Positions 1 through 6,630 of a DNA stretch of 8,245 bases are shown in pieces. Positions within the stretch are counted from its first letter, which is position 1. Each line of letters starts with the position of its first letter. Origin of the DNA: Myxococcota bacterium (lineage in GTDB: Bacteria; Myxococcota_C; UBA6777); contig CAUJFU010000402.1 in the NCBI GenBank assembly GCA_963169055.1, positions 1-8,245 of the forward strand. The letters run 5' to 3'. Below the pieces are notes generated by a model. The model saw nothing but the letters and a program-made list of their open reading frames with translations. It ran no database searches and was not told the DNA's origin. Made by a program: the position numbers and the translations under genes.

Positions 1-250
1 CGGCCTTTTTCGTATCGGTATGACAGTTCAGTCTCTTTTCTTCACCCGATGCCCGTGGCGTGATACGACATCTGCCCATGCCAGAGACCCCCCGCTGGAT
101 GGGCTTTACAGACGATGTGTCCGAGTGTTAGACACAGGGGCCAACCATGGCTTAACCTAGCGCGTATGGGGCGCTGCCCCATGCCCCGCACCCTTAGCGC
201 AGCTCCCTTGACCCCGTATGGGCGGGACGAACAGACGTTTTTCAAACCAA
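1..250. other. Non-coding left edge, downstream of mutS2
   Basis: I see no supportable gene here. The open frames crossing this stretch are short, run through the GC-rich repeat at 166-215 and resemble no known family. A small inverted repeat, TGTGTC (116-121) and GACACA (131-136), lies next to that repeat. mutS2 ends at 251 and is transcribed into this region, but no hairpin followed by a T-run is visible on the minus strand, so its terminator is either not of the intrinsic type or lies outside the window. Confidence 0.6.
166..215. repeat. GC-rich hairpin repeat, left copy
   Basis: The element begins with a hairpin, ATGGGG (166-171) pairing with CCCCAT (177-182) around the loop CGCTG. It continues with GCCCCGCA and ends with CCCTTGACCCC. 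A second copy in the same orientation lies at 7992-8039. The outermost pair of the hairpin differs between copies but still pairs: A-T here, G-C there. Such GC-rich palindromic intergenic repeats are common in bacterial genomes and are usually high copy. Only two copies can be seen here, so genome-wide abundance is inference. The middle of this copy (191-205) differs from the right copy and has lost the second hairpin. Confidence 0.7.
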
Positions 251-2923
251 TTAGGGAGAAAGCTGCACAACAGTCACACCATTTCCGCCTTCTTCACCAT
301 CCCCCGGGCGAAAAGAGATCACATAAGACGAGGTGCGACAAAAGTCGCGGATGGCTTCGCGCAAGGCGCCTGTGCCGTGTCCGTGGATCAAATACGCCGC
401 ACCCGTCTCTTCTTTGTAAGCTTTGTCTAAAAAGTTCTCTGCCAGATCAAGAGCTTCATCCACCCGCATACCGCGCAGATCACAGGTATTCGAGGAGGTT
501 TGAACCGCGACAAAACGGCTGGACTCTTCGCCTTCGACAGCAGGTTCCACCGAGGTGGTCGGTCTGCGTGTCCTTCGTTGGGGCGTTTTGGTGGCTTGCT
601 GAACATGGAGAGCCGCTTGAGGCGGACGCACCGCGTTGGCCGCCACACGCATCCGCAACGTGCCGATCTGCACCACCACTTCGCCTTGAGCGTTGGGGGC
701 TTCGATGATCTCTGCTTGGGCTTTCATGTTGGGAAGAAAGATTTTGGTTCCGGGTTTGAGCAGATGCGCGGGGAGGGGTTCGGGGGCGGTGGGACGGGAC
801 TTTTGGATGGCCTTTCTGGCGCGTTCTTCGGCTTCTTTGATCAGCTTTTCGGAGCGTTGAATCTCTTCCCACGATCCCTGCTTTTTTTGCAGGTGGTGGA
901 TCATCTCACGCAAGCTATCACGGGCCTCGCGAAGCTCTTTTCGCACAGCGTCCTCTTCGCCCGCCAATACGCGCTCTCGCGTTCGATCCAACTTTTCTTG
1001 TTTTTGCTGGACTTCCAACAACTCGCGTTCGAGCTTTTTGCGCGCACGTTCGGCCCGATCACGCTCCTCATAAAGCTCTGCGTACTGCTGTTCCAGTCGC
1101 GCCACCAAAGTCTCAAAGCGATCCGTCGATGCAGACAACATCGACTCCGCACGACGACAAACTGCTTCATTCAGTCCCAAGCGACGAGCGATATCCAACG
1201 CACTCGATGTCCCGGGCGTTCCAAGATACAACCGATAGGTCGGCGACAACGTTTGCAGATCAAAACCCACACTCGCATTTTCAAAACCAGAATCTTCGTA
1301 AGGAAGGGCTTTGAGATATTCGTAGTGAGTCGTCACGGCCACAAATGCTTGGGTTGTTCGCAAAGCATGTAAGATCGAAGCGGCCAACACAGACCCTTGT
1401 TGGGGATCGGTTCCGACGATGATCTCGTCGATCAGTACGAGGGTTGCGCGATCGGCACGATCCAAGATCTGGCGGATCTTGACGATCTGTGCCGAAAACG
1501 TCGACAGATCCTGTTCGATGCTTTGTTGGTCTCCGATATCCGTAAAGATCTCCCGAAACAACGGAACTTGGCTGCCTTCTCGTGCAGGGATCGGCAACGC
1601 TGCACGCGCCATCAACGCACAAAGGCCCATCGTCTTGAGGTTCACGGTCTTTCCGCCTGTGTTTGGGCCGCTGATGATCAGCACCCGCGCTTGTTCGCCA
1701 AGCATGATATCGTTGGCGACCACCTTCACCCCTTTCAGAGCCAACAACGGATGACGCGCTTGTTTGAGGACAAACACGCCTCCTTCTTCGGCAGGCGCAA
1801 GCGACGGAACCGACGCATCCAGCCGCTCCGCAAAACGGATCTTGGCCTGTACCACATCGATATCGCGCAGGATCTCAAGATTCGATAAAAACGTTTGTAG
1901 CTCCGTTGCGACTTGCGCGCTCAGTTGCACCAAGATGCGAAGCTCTTCTTGTGCCACGTCGTTTTCGGCCATGCGTAGGGCGTTATTGAGTTCGACAAGC
2001 GGTTGCGGTTCAATGTAGATGGTTGCCCCACTCCCCGACGATCCGTACACGATCCCGGGAAAACGCCCGCGTTCGGAGGTTTTCACGGGCAACACATAGC
2101 GATCTTCGCGCAACGTGTAATACGTGTCGGTCAAGTATTTGCTTTGTGCGGAGGAAAGATAGTCTTGAAGTTTTCGACGCAATCGCTCATGACAAGCCCG
2201 AACTTCGGCGCGCAATGCCCCCAATTCCCACGAAGCATCTTCACGTAATTGCCCGTGTTCATCGATCGCACGCTCGATCTCACGGCGCAAACGTGCGAGG
2301 GGCGACAACAACTCCCCCCGCTCCCACAAGGCCGCCGCTTCGTCCTTGTACGTTTCCAAAAAATTGCGGACTTCACTGGCGACTTGCAGCGCACGAGCGA
2401 TCTCCAAAAGGTCGGCCCCTTCGAGATGTCCGCCTTTGTCAAGGCGCAACAGCGCAGCACTCATCTCAGGGATATTTCCCATCGGGATCTCTTCGCCGTA
2501 TTCATGCAACAAAAACAAGCCTTCTTCGATCTGCTTGTACTCGCGCTGAATGGCGGCTCGCGTCGAAAAAAAAGGCAAACGCTCCGCAAGCAATTGCCCC
2601 CATGACGTGCGACACAACGACGCCAAAAATCGCGTAATCTTCGACCACTCCAACGCTTCGAGCGCTTCTTGATCAAAGGAAAAAGACGAGGCTTCCATCC
2701 GAAAAAAAGCAGGATGGGGACTTGCTTTGGTGGCTTCGGCGCTCGGATCTGTTTCAACCGAAACGGCGGTCGGATGCACGGGTTCTGTATCTAGAGAGGG
2801 CGCATCTGTCCCAACGCCCCCTTGTTCGGCGGTTTTTGTCGCTTCGGCTTGGCGAACCGAGGCATCCACTTTTTTCGCAAGGTTTTTGTTTTTCGTGGGG
2901 TTGGATTCAGCGGAAGGTCGCAT
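251..2923 (-). CDS. mutS2: MutS2 family ATPase with C-terminal Smr domain
   Basis: MutS2 homologues bind branched DNA and suppress recombination in some bacteria; in Bacillus subtilis MutS2 splits collided ribosomes. The 890-residue product shows the full architecture. The core has SGSGATIYIEP near residue 297. The ABC-type ATPase has Walker A GPNTGGKT (419-426), STFSAQ (474-479), Walker B LVLIDE (495-500) then GTDP, and TTHY (531-534). A charged coiled coil follows (about 590-705), then a small KOW-like beta domain (about 722-769), a variable linker and an Smr domain (813-888) with DLRG and HGHGTG. Two oddities stand out: about 75 Thr/Glu/Ala/Lys-rich residues precede the usual start of the family, making it longer than the typical 780 or so, and Walker B is followed by IIVGTDP where relatives usually have LGAGTDP. 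I start at the ATG at 2923, which has AGGA seven bases upstream; a TTG 39 bases further out lacks such support. Identity is very secure; the cellular role in this organism is not. Confidence 0.97.
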   Translation of the reverse strand: MRPSAESNPTKNKNLAKKVDASVRQAEATKTAEQGGVGTDAPSLDTEPVHPTAVSVETDPSAEATKASPHPAFFRMEASSFSFDQEALEALEWSKITRFLASLCRTSWGQLLAERLPFFSTRAAIQREYKQIEEGLFLLHEYGEEIPMGNIPEMSAALLRLDKGGHLEGADLLEIARALQVASEVRNFLETYKDEAAALWERGELLSPLARLRREIERAIDEHGQLREDASWELGALRAEVRACHERLRRKLQDYLSSAQSKYLTDTYYTLREDRYVLPVKTSERGRFPGIVYGSSGSGATIYIEPQPLVELNNALRMAENDVAQEELRILVQLSAQVATELQTFLSNLEILRDIDVVQAKIRFAERLDASVPSLAPAEEGGVFVLKQARHPLLALKGVKVVANDIMLGEQARVLIISGPNTGGKTVNLKTMGLCALMARAALPIPAREGSQVPLFREIFTDIGDQQSIEQDLSTFSAQIVKIRQILDRADRATLVLIDEIIVGTDPQQGSVLAASILHALRTTQAFVAVTTHYEYLKALPYEDSGFENASVGFDLQTLSPTYRLYLGTPGTSSALDIARRLGLNEAVCRRAESMLSASTDRFETLVARLEQQYAELYEERDRAERARKKLERELLEVQQKQEKLDRTRERVLAGEEDAVRKELREARDSLREMIHHLQKKQGSWEEIQRSEKLIKEAEERARKAIQKSRPTAPEPLPAHLLKPGTKIFLPNMKAQAEIIEAPNAQGEVVVQIGTLRMRVAANAVRPPQAALHVQQATKTPQRRTRRPTTSVEPAVEGEESSRFVAVQTSSNTCDLRGMRVDEALDLAENFLDKAYKEETGAAYLIHGHGTGALREAIRDFCRTSSYVISFRPGDGEEGGNGVTVVQLSP

Positions 2924-2930
2924 CGTTTTA

Positions 2931-2934
2931 TCCT
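2931..2934 (-). promoter_or_regulatory. Ribosome binding site deciding the mutS2 start
   Basis: On the minus strand AGGA lies seven bases before the ATG at 2923. It favours this ATG over the upstream in-frame TTG at 2962, which would lengthen the protein by 13 residues. Confidence 0.7.
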
Positions 2935-2979
2935 GTATGTTTTCTCGTTCGGTATGGGGCAAAACCCACCCCCCAAGGA

Positions 2980-2999
2980 TTCACTTCTGTAGAAGTGAA
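2980..2999. promoter_or_regulatory. 20-bp near-perfect palindrome upstream of mutS2
   Basis: TTCACTTC (2980-2987) and GAAGTGAA (2992-2999) are exact reverse complements around TGTA; only the central two bases break the symmetry. It lies 57 bases before the mutS2 ATG and 93 bases after the lipoprotein stop codon. No T-run follows on either strand, which argues against an intrinsic terminator. A dimeric-repressor operator is the best guess. A weak TTGCCT box about 17-18 bases upstream on the minus strand would place a -10 region inside the palindrome, but that promoter is poor. Confidence 0.45.
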
Positions 3000-3092
3000 G
3001 AAGAGGTGATAGGCAAAGATGGATCGTCCCATATCGCCCACGGATGGGGAGATTCGTTGTGATATCTGTTGGGTGAGGGAGAGCATGGAAGG

Positions 3093-3428
3093 CTAGTTGG
3101 GGAGTGTATCTTGGCAAGTCTCAAATCGACCATCCCGTCCGCCCGGGATGTGCGTTTCGGGGTCGCTGCAATCGATCTCGTTGATCGAGGCACGCTCACA
3201 GATCTGGATCTGGCAGGCTGAAAAAGGCTGAACGATGTACTCGTCTAGCTTGGAGCCTTCAGGGGAGCTTCCGCCGCCATAATTGATCTGACACTTTCGT
3301 TTGAGTTCTTGAAAATACGCGATACATGGGCCGGTTGCGCATCCACTCTCCCATGACACCACCAACCCCAACCCAGCCAAGATCACACATCGCACAAACA
3401 AAGTTCTCACCATCGAGCCACGCAACAT
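3093..3428 (-). CDS. Small six-cysteine lipoprotein of unknown function
   Basis: The 111-residue product has a basic N-terminus, a hydrophobic stretch (about 9-25) and SGC at 28-30, which I read as a lipidation site. The lipobox is weak because Glu sits at position -3. After Cys30 the mature chain has exactly six cysteines (35, 46, 72, 77, 87, 105), enough for three disulfides, as expected in an oxidising periplasm or outer-membrane setting. I recognise no family. The ATG at 3428 has AAGG shortly upstream; a second ATG at 3413 would give 106 residues and has no clear ribosome site. The frame stays open to a GTG at 3572, but a TTGACA box at 3551-3546 suggests that part is promoter. It lies 169 bases upstream of mutS2 on the same strand; cotranscription is possible but not shown. 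Confidence 0.7.
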   Translation of the reverse strand: MLRGSMVRTLFVRCVILAGLGLVVSWESGCATGPCIAYFQELKRKCQINYGGGSSPEGSKLDEYIVQPFSACQIQICERASINEIDCSDPETHIPGGRDGRFETCQDTLPN

Positions 3429-3756
3429 TCGCCTTGTCTTTCTCGCGTTCTTTCTTGTGGATCGTACGATCGAACCCTTGTCGATCGCTACGTCGCCCCA
3501 CAACGCGCCTTGTGTGCCATGCGGATAACACAGACGCAACTCCACTGTCAACGGTTCTACTTGACAACCCACTACTTGCTAAACCACCAAAACTGCAAAG
3601 TAAATTAGCCCACCATCTCCCTTATCTCCCCTCCAAAAACGCGCTCCTTTGTCTGCGCCCAAAAAAACTTTTGTCCTCCCTGTAAGCCCTCCGCCCTCTG
3701 CTGCGTTTGTCGCACAACGGAAGCCCAACCGACCCTGAAATCCTTGGAGGCCCAAG
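3429..3756. other. Divergent intergenic region with outward-facing TTGACA boxes
   Basis: This gap separates the leftward lipoprotein from the rightward secreted-protein gene and should hold both promoters. TGTCAA (3546-3551) and TTGACA (3561-3566) form an inverted pair nine bases apart, so a consensus -35 box points in each direction. Only weak -10 candidates follow; the rightward one has TGCTAAAC only 11-13 bases downstream. The rest is C-rich on the plus strand and I see no gene in it. Confidence 0.4.
3523..3551 (-). promoter_or_regulatory. Possible promoter of the small lipoprotein gene
   Basis: The minus strand has a perfect TTGACA (-35) at 3551-3546. TGTTAT lies 15 bases later, a short spacer; with the usual 17-base spacer the hexamer would be TTATCC, which is poor. 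Transcription from here would leave a leader of roughly 85-90 bases before the ATG at 3428. The -35 is convincing and the -10 is not. Confidence 0.35.
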
Positions 3757-5295
3757 ATGTCTCTTTCATCTCATGTTTGTATGTTGTTTCGTGCGACTTG
3801 GCTTGTATCGCTTGGCGCGCTGTGTTGGCTCAACGCATGGACAGCCCCCGCACAAGCTATCCCTCCTCCTCAATACGCCCCCGCTCCGCCCGACCCAAGC
3901 GGCTATCAACTGCCGGCTTTTTCTTGCCAAGGCATCGGCTGTGAGGCCATTCCCGAATATCAGATCCGCCAACATTATCAACAACGCGTCTACACCTTCC
4001 AACAACGCCAACAGGGCCGCTACGTCGCACACAGCGTTGTGCGCTATGCTCCGCCCCCTCATGCCCCCAACATCCCCTACGGTGGGCTGTACGCCGCGCA
4101 ACTCCAACACCACCGCAACCGTATGCTCTACCATCGCGGGCAGTTTCTTTACAAACAGCGGATGCTCCGCCATGATGAACCTCAAAGCCCACCACCTTAC
4201 CACATCTATCAACAAAACCTGTGGATGCTCTCGAACCACCGCCAACGTATGCAATACCACTATCAAATGATCCAGCACTACCTCCGCCTTCGGATGCAAC
4301 ACGCCTATCAACAGCAACATCACCACTACCGCCGCTATCATCACCGTCGCTACCACCGCCCTTATCACCGCCCACCCATCTATCGCAAAGAGCCTCGCTT
4401 TTCCTTTCGCTTTGATCTCGGTACCGCAGGCACATGGTACGACCCCCAACATCAACACCTTGCGATGGATATCAGCGCACTGACGGTCAGTTTTGCTGGA
4501 CGCACCCCCAACGGAAACACCTTTGGCAGCGGCTTCAAACTGCTTCAAATGGACAACGAAGGTTGGAAAACCCATTGGACCCGCCCGTACGATTGGTTGG
4601 AAAAGAACGAGTGGGGCCATTTCTACTTTTTCGGAAAAAATAAGTTCTTTGGGATGCAAGCAGGATTCGTGACTTACCGCGATGTTCGCTGGTCGCTCAA
4701 CGATCTCAACGAAGCGCTGGTCGCCCAAAACCTCCCCAAAACCACGCTCACCCCCGAAGCACTCCAGATCCTTCTACCTTCGCTCAAGATCGGCTTTCAA
4801 TTTCCCGATGATGCGGTCGCTCCTGTAGGCTTCAGCCTTTCCGTTGGCGGACAAATGCTTCAATGGGACTTCCAAAGCTTCCGCGCCTACGCCGAAGCCC
4901 AGCTTTCCTTTGCGCGAGTGTTGCGCTTTGTGGCTCGCGGCCAGTACCAACAAGAACAAAGTCTCTTGCAGCCCGAAAAGAAAAAAAATAGCTGTGGCTG
5001 CGTATCTTCGGCCCTTTGGGAAGGTCGCTTCTGGGAAGGTCAACTCAAAGGACAGATCGATCTCTTTAGTCTCTTTGGGCGCAAAGAAGGCCGCGCTAGT
5101 TTTTGGAGCACACGCAACGATGCGATCTGGGGGCCGATCTTCCTCGACTTTGGCGTGCGCATCCGCCAAGTCGATCAGCACCGCATCATCAACCCCCAAG
5201 AAAAACTGCTCTTTCAAGAAGGCGCAGGACTCCGTTGGGGATTCTTCGTCGGCTTGCGCGTCGGCGCGGACAATACACCTCTCTTCATGCAATAA
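3757..5295 (+). CDS. Secreted His/Tyr/Arg/Gln-rich protein with beta-rich C-terminal half
   Basis: I do not recognise a family. The 512-residue product opens with a Sec signal peptide (hydrophobic 7-29, cleavage likely after AQA at 34), then a Pro-rich segment and a striking low-complexity region. In residues 111-210 I count 16 His, 14 Tyr, 16 Arg and 15 Gln with only two acidic residues; the densest part, 186-209, alternates His, Tyr and Arg. Two stretches near 118-139 and 160-182 look like an old duplication (HRNRMLYH and HRQRMQYH). Residues about 214-512 lack this bias and contain many alternating hydrophobic/aromatic strands, consistent with a beta-barrel or beta-sandwich envelope protein, though the last residue is Gln rather than the Phe usual for outer-membrane porins. 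A CxC (SCGC) occurs near 412-415. The ATG has a strong GGAGG six bases upstream. Metal binding, polyanion binding or tyrosine cross-linking are possible roles, all speculative. Confidence 0.85.
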   Translation: MSLSSHVCMLFRATWLVSLGALCWLNAWTAPAQAIPPPQYAPAPPDPSGYQLPAFSCQGIGCEAIPEYQIRQHYQQRVYTFQQRQQGRYVAHSVVRYAPPPHAPNIPYGGLYAAQLQHHRNRMLYHRGQFLYKQRMLRHDEPQSPPPYHIYQQNLWMLSNHRQRMQYHYQMIQHYLRLRMQHAYQQQHHHYRRYHHRRYHRPYHRPPIYRKEPRFSFRFDLGTAGTWYDPQHQHLAMDISALTVSFAGRTPNGNTFGSGFKLLQMDNEGWKTHWTRPYDWLEKNEWGHFYFFGKNKFFGMQAGFVTYRDVRWSLNDLNEALVAQNLPKTTLTPEALQILLPSLKIGFQFPDDAVAPVGFSLSVGGQMLQWDFQSFRAYAEAQLSFARVLRFVARGQYQQEQSLLQPEKKKNSCGCVSSALWEGRFWEGQLKGQIDLFSLFGRKEGRASFWSTRNDAIWGPIFLDFGVRIRQVDQHRIINPQEKLLFQEGAGLRWGFFVGLRVGADNTPLFMQ

Positions 5296-5335
5296 CTCAC
5301 CGGCTTCTCTTAGCATAGGATAGGACTTGCACAGT

Positions 5336-5462
5336 TCATACGATATCCGAGAGAAGTGTGATCGAAAGGTAAGCGCGATTCGCTGTAGATGCCCTGTGAT
5401 TGGGCAGCCACAGGGGGCTGCCCCTACATGTTGTGATCACGCTCTGGGCGGATTTCGTATAA
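5336..5462. mobile_element. MITE-like palindromic element in the convergent gap
   Basis: Imperfect terminal inverted repeats of 28 bases (5336-5363 and 5435-5462) match at 20 positions, including GATCAC, CGGAT and TCGTAT. Between them lie a small hairpin, AGCG with CGCT near 5372-5384, and a strong hairpin GGGCAGCC (5402-5409) with GGCTGCCC (5416-5423). A single strand could therefore fold like a cloverleaf. The GGGCAGCC...GGCTGCCCCTAC core resembles palindromes scattered in many bacterial genomes (my recollection, not a search). There is no transposase and no target-site duplication that I can confirm. It may also help separate the two converging transcripts. Confidence 0.5.
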
Positions 5463-5538
5463 GCTCTCCCCATCGCCCGCTTTTGGGTAGCTGCCCTAGC
5501 TGTCCCGACATTCTTGATCACGCACTGTCCGAGTACCG

Positions 5539-5646
5539 CACCCATCCGACCGCAGCGTCGGTGTTTAGAGGATGCACCCATCCGATCGCAGCGTCGGTGT
5601 TTAGAGGACGTATCCATCCGACCGCAGCATCGGTGTTTAGAGGAAG
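5539..5646. repeat. Three tandem 36-bp hairpin units ending in the dehydrogenase gene
   Basis: Three units (5539-5574, 5575-5610, 5611-5646) are almost identical. Each carries CCATCCGA, then CGCAGC as the loop of a small hairpin (CCGAC with GTCGG in unit 1), then GTGTTTAGAGGA. Unit 2 changes the innermost pair to T-G and unit 3 to C-A, which becomes a T-G wobble on the other strand. The leftward dehydrogenase stop codon (5637-5639) lies inside unit 3, so its last codons and stop are part of the repeat and further copies of CTCTAA follow downstream. The period is a multiple of three, so reading frames pass through, but neither strand looks coding here beyond the dehydrogenase end. Confidence 0.9.
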
Positions 5647-6464
5647 AAGTCAGGGACAAGATCTTCTTCGGCGACGCTTGGATCGAGCTTGTAGTGGGAG
5701 AAGTCGGTGACGCCTTCTTGTCGGAGGAGATCTTCGTCGATAAAGAAGTGGCCTGTGCATGTGCGGCTATTGCGCAAAAGCAGGTGGTAGGCTGCATCAG
5801 CCATGATCTCGGGTGTTCGGCACTTTTGGATGGCTTCATCTCCGCCGAGTAGGTTTTGGACAGCCGCTGTTGCGATGGCGGTTTTGGGCCAGAGTGCGTT
5901 AAAGGCGATGCCTTGGTTTTTGAATTCTTCGGCCATGCCGAGGACACACATACTCATTCCGTACTTTGCCATCGTGTAGGCGACGTGGCTTCCGAACCAT
6001 CGGGGATCGAGGTTCAGGGGCGGCGAGATGTTGAGGACATGGGGGTTTTTGGCTTTTAACAAGTGAGGGACGCAAAGCTTGGAGGTGAGGAAGGTTCCAC
6101 GAATGTTGATCTGGTGCATCAGATCGTATCGTTTCATTGAGGTTTCAAGGGTTCCTGTGAGGTTGATCGCGCTGGCGTTGTTGATCAAGATATCGATGCC
6201 ACCGAAGATCTCGACAGCTTGGTCCACAGCGGCTTGGACTTGTTCTTCGTCGCGGATATCGACCATGCAGGGCAGGGCTTTTCCGCCAAGAGCTTCGATC
6301 TCTTCGGCAGCAGAATAGATGGTTCCCGGGAGTTTGGGGTGAGGCTCGGTGGTTTTGGCGGCGATGACGATATTGGCCCCATCGCGGGCTGCACGCTTGG
6401 CGATGGCCAGTCCGATTCCACGGCTGGCTCCTGTGATCAAGATCGTCTTGGCGTTGAGTGACAT
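5637..6464 (-). CDS. HSDL2-type short-chain dehydrogenase/reductase
   Basis: This 275-residue Rossmann-fold oxidoreductase should use NAD(P)(H). Visible motifs are the cofactor loop TGASRGIG (11-18), NNAS (95-98), Asn120 and the catalytic tetrad region with Ser147 in NISPPLNL, Tyr163 and Lys167 in YTMAKYG. The segments NISPPLNL, AYTMAKYGMSM, LGMAEEFK and NALWPKTAI are characteristic of hydroxysteroid dehydrogenase-like protein 2 and its bacterial relatives. The eukaryotic protein carries an extra C-terminal SCP2 lipid-binding domain, absent here; this one is a single-domain protein. The substrate is unknown; a lipid or acyl-type carbonyl compound is a guess from the family. The ATG at 6464 has GGAGG four bases upstream. 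The 3' end lies inside a tandem 36-bp repeat, which supplies the final codons and stop. It is divergent from the phosphatase-like lipoprotein gene and convergent with the His/Tyr-rich protein gene. Confidence 0.93.
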   Translation of the reverse strand: MSLNAKTILITGASRGIGLAIAKRAARDGANIVIAAKTTEPHPKLPGTIYSAAEEIEALGGKALPCMVDIRDEEQVQAAVDQAVEIFGGIDILINNASAINLTGTLETSMKRYDLMHQINIRGTFLTSKLCVPHLLKAKNPHVLNISPPLNLDPRWFGSHVAYTMAKYGMSMCVLGMAEEFKNQGIAFNALWPKTAIATAAVQNLLGGDEAIQKCRTPEIMADAAYHLLLRNSRTCTGHFFIDEDLLRQEGVTDFSHYKLDPSVAEEDLVPDFFL

Positions 6465-6478
6465 CTTTCCTCCATCTT

Positions 6479-6494
6479 CCTCGATTATCCGAGG
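6479..6494. promoter_or_regulatory. Short inverted repeat in the dehydrogenase leader
   Basis: CCTCG (6479-6483) and CGAGG (6490-6494) flank ATTATC. It lies just upstream of the dehydrogenase ribosome binding site and downstream of the predicted start of transcription, so it could be a leader hairpin or an operator half. Five pairs is short and could be chance. Confidence 0.25.
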
Positions 6495-6526
6495 TTTGTG
6501 TTGCGTGATCTGTTTTCGTCGGCTTT

Positions 6527-6555
6527 ATCTTATGCGAGAACGCTTTTTTCGTGAA
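6527..6555 (-). promoter_or_regulatory. Candidate sigma70-type promoter of the dehydrogenase gene
   Basis: On the minus strand TTCACG (6555-6550, four of six consensus bases) and TAAGAT (6532-6527, four of six) are separated by exactly 17 bases. Transcription would start near 6520, giving a leader of about 55 bases before the ATG at 6464. No equally good promoter for the divergent gene is visible in this gap. Confidence 0.45.
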
Positions 6556-6617
6556 CTACTTTCTTGTACAAAGGTCGAGGGCTGCTGTTTGGTTCGGTGA
6601 TGTGGAGCGAGCGTGTT

Positions 6618-6624
6618 GGAGGAG
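6618..6624 (+). promoter_or_regulatory. Ribosome binding site deciding the lipoprotein start
   Basis: GGAGGAG lies six bases before the ATG at 6631. An in-frame GTG at 6613 is upstream of this site and would place the ribosome binding site inside the coding sequence, so I reject it. Confidence 0.85.
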
Positions 6625-6630
6625 CTTTGG

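Noticed and set aside
42-245. 67-residue leftward frame at the left edge
   Set aside because: It translates through the GC-rich hairpin repeat, has no family resemblance and no visible ribosome site.
500-1372. 290-residue rightward open frame inside mutS2
   Set aside because: It is antisense to an unmistakable mutS2 reading frame, has biased composition and no family resemblance. It is a by-product of the mutS2 codon use.
3429-3572. Longer form of the small lipoprotein (159 residues, GTG start)
   Set aside because: The extension would bury the signal peptide at residue 50 or so and overlap a consensus -35 box.
3766-4728. 320-residue leftward open frame opposite the His/Tyr-rich gene
   Set aside because: Its Val/Ala/Gly-rich translation is the expected antisense of His/Tyr/Arg/Gln codons. 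The rightward frame has a strong ribosome site, a signal peptide and runs longer.
5539-5646. CRISPR array
   Set aside because: The whole 36-base unit is repeated without variable spacers, and no cas genes are nearby. The same applies to the 41-bp repeats at 8166-8245.
5514-5852. Rightward frame with a 12-residue repeat (RPQRRCLED) across the tandem units
   Set aside because: It begins at a TTG without a ribosome site and continues antisense into the dehydrogenase. The peptide repeat only reflects the 36-bp period being divisible by three.
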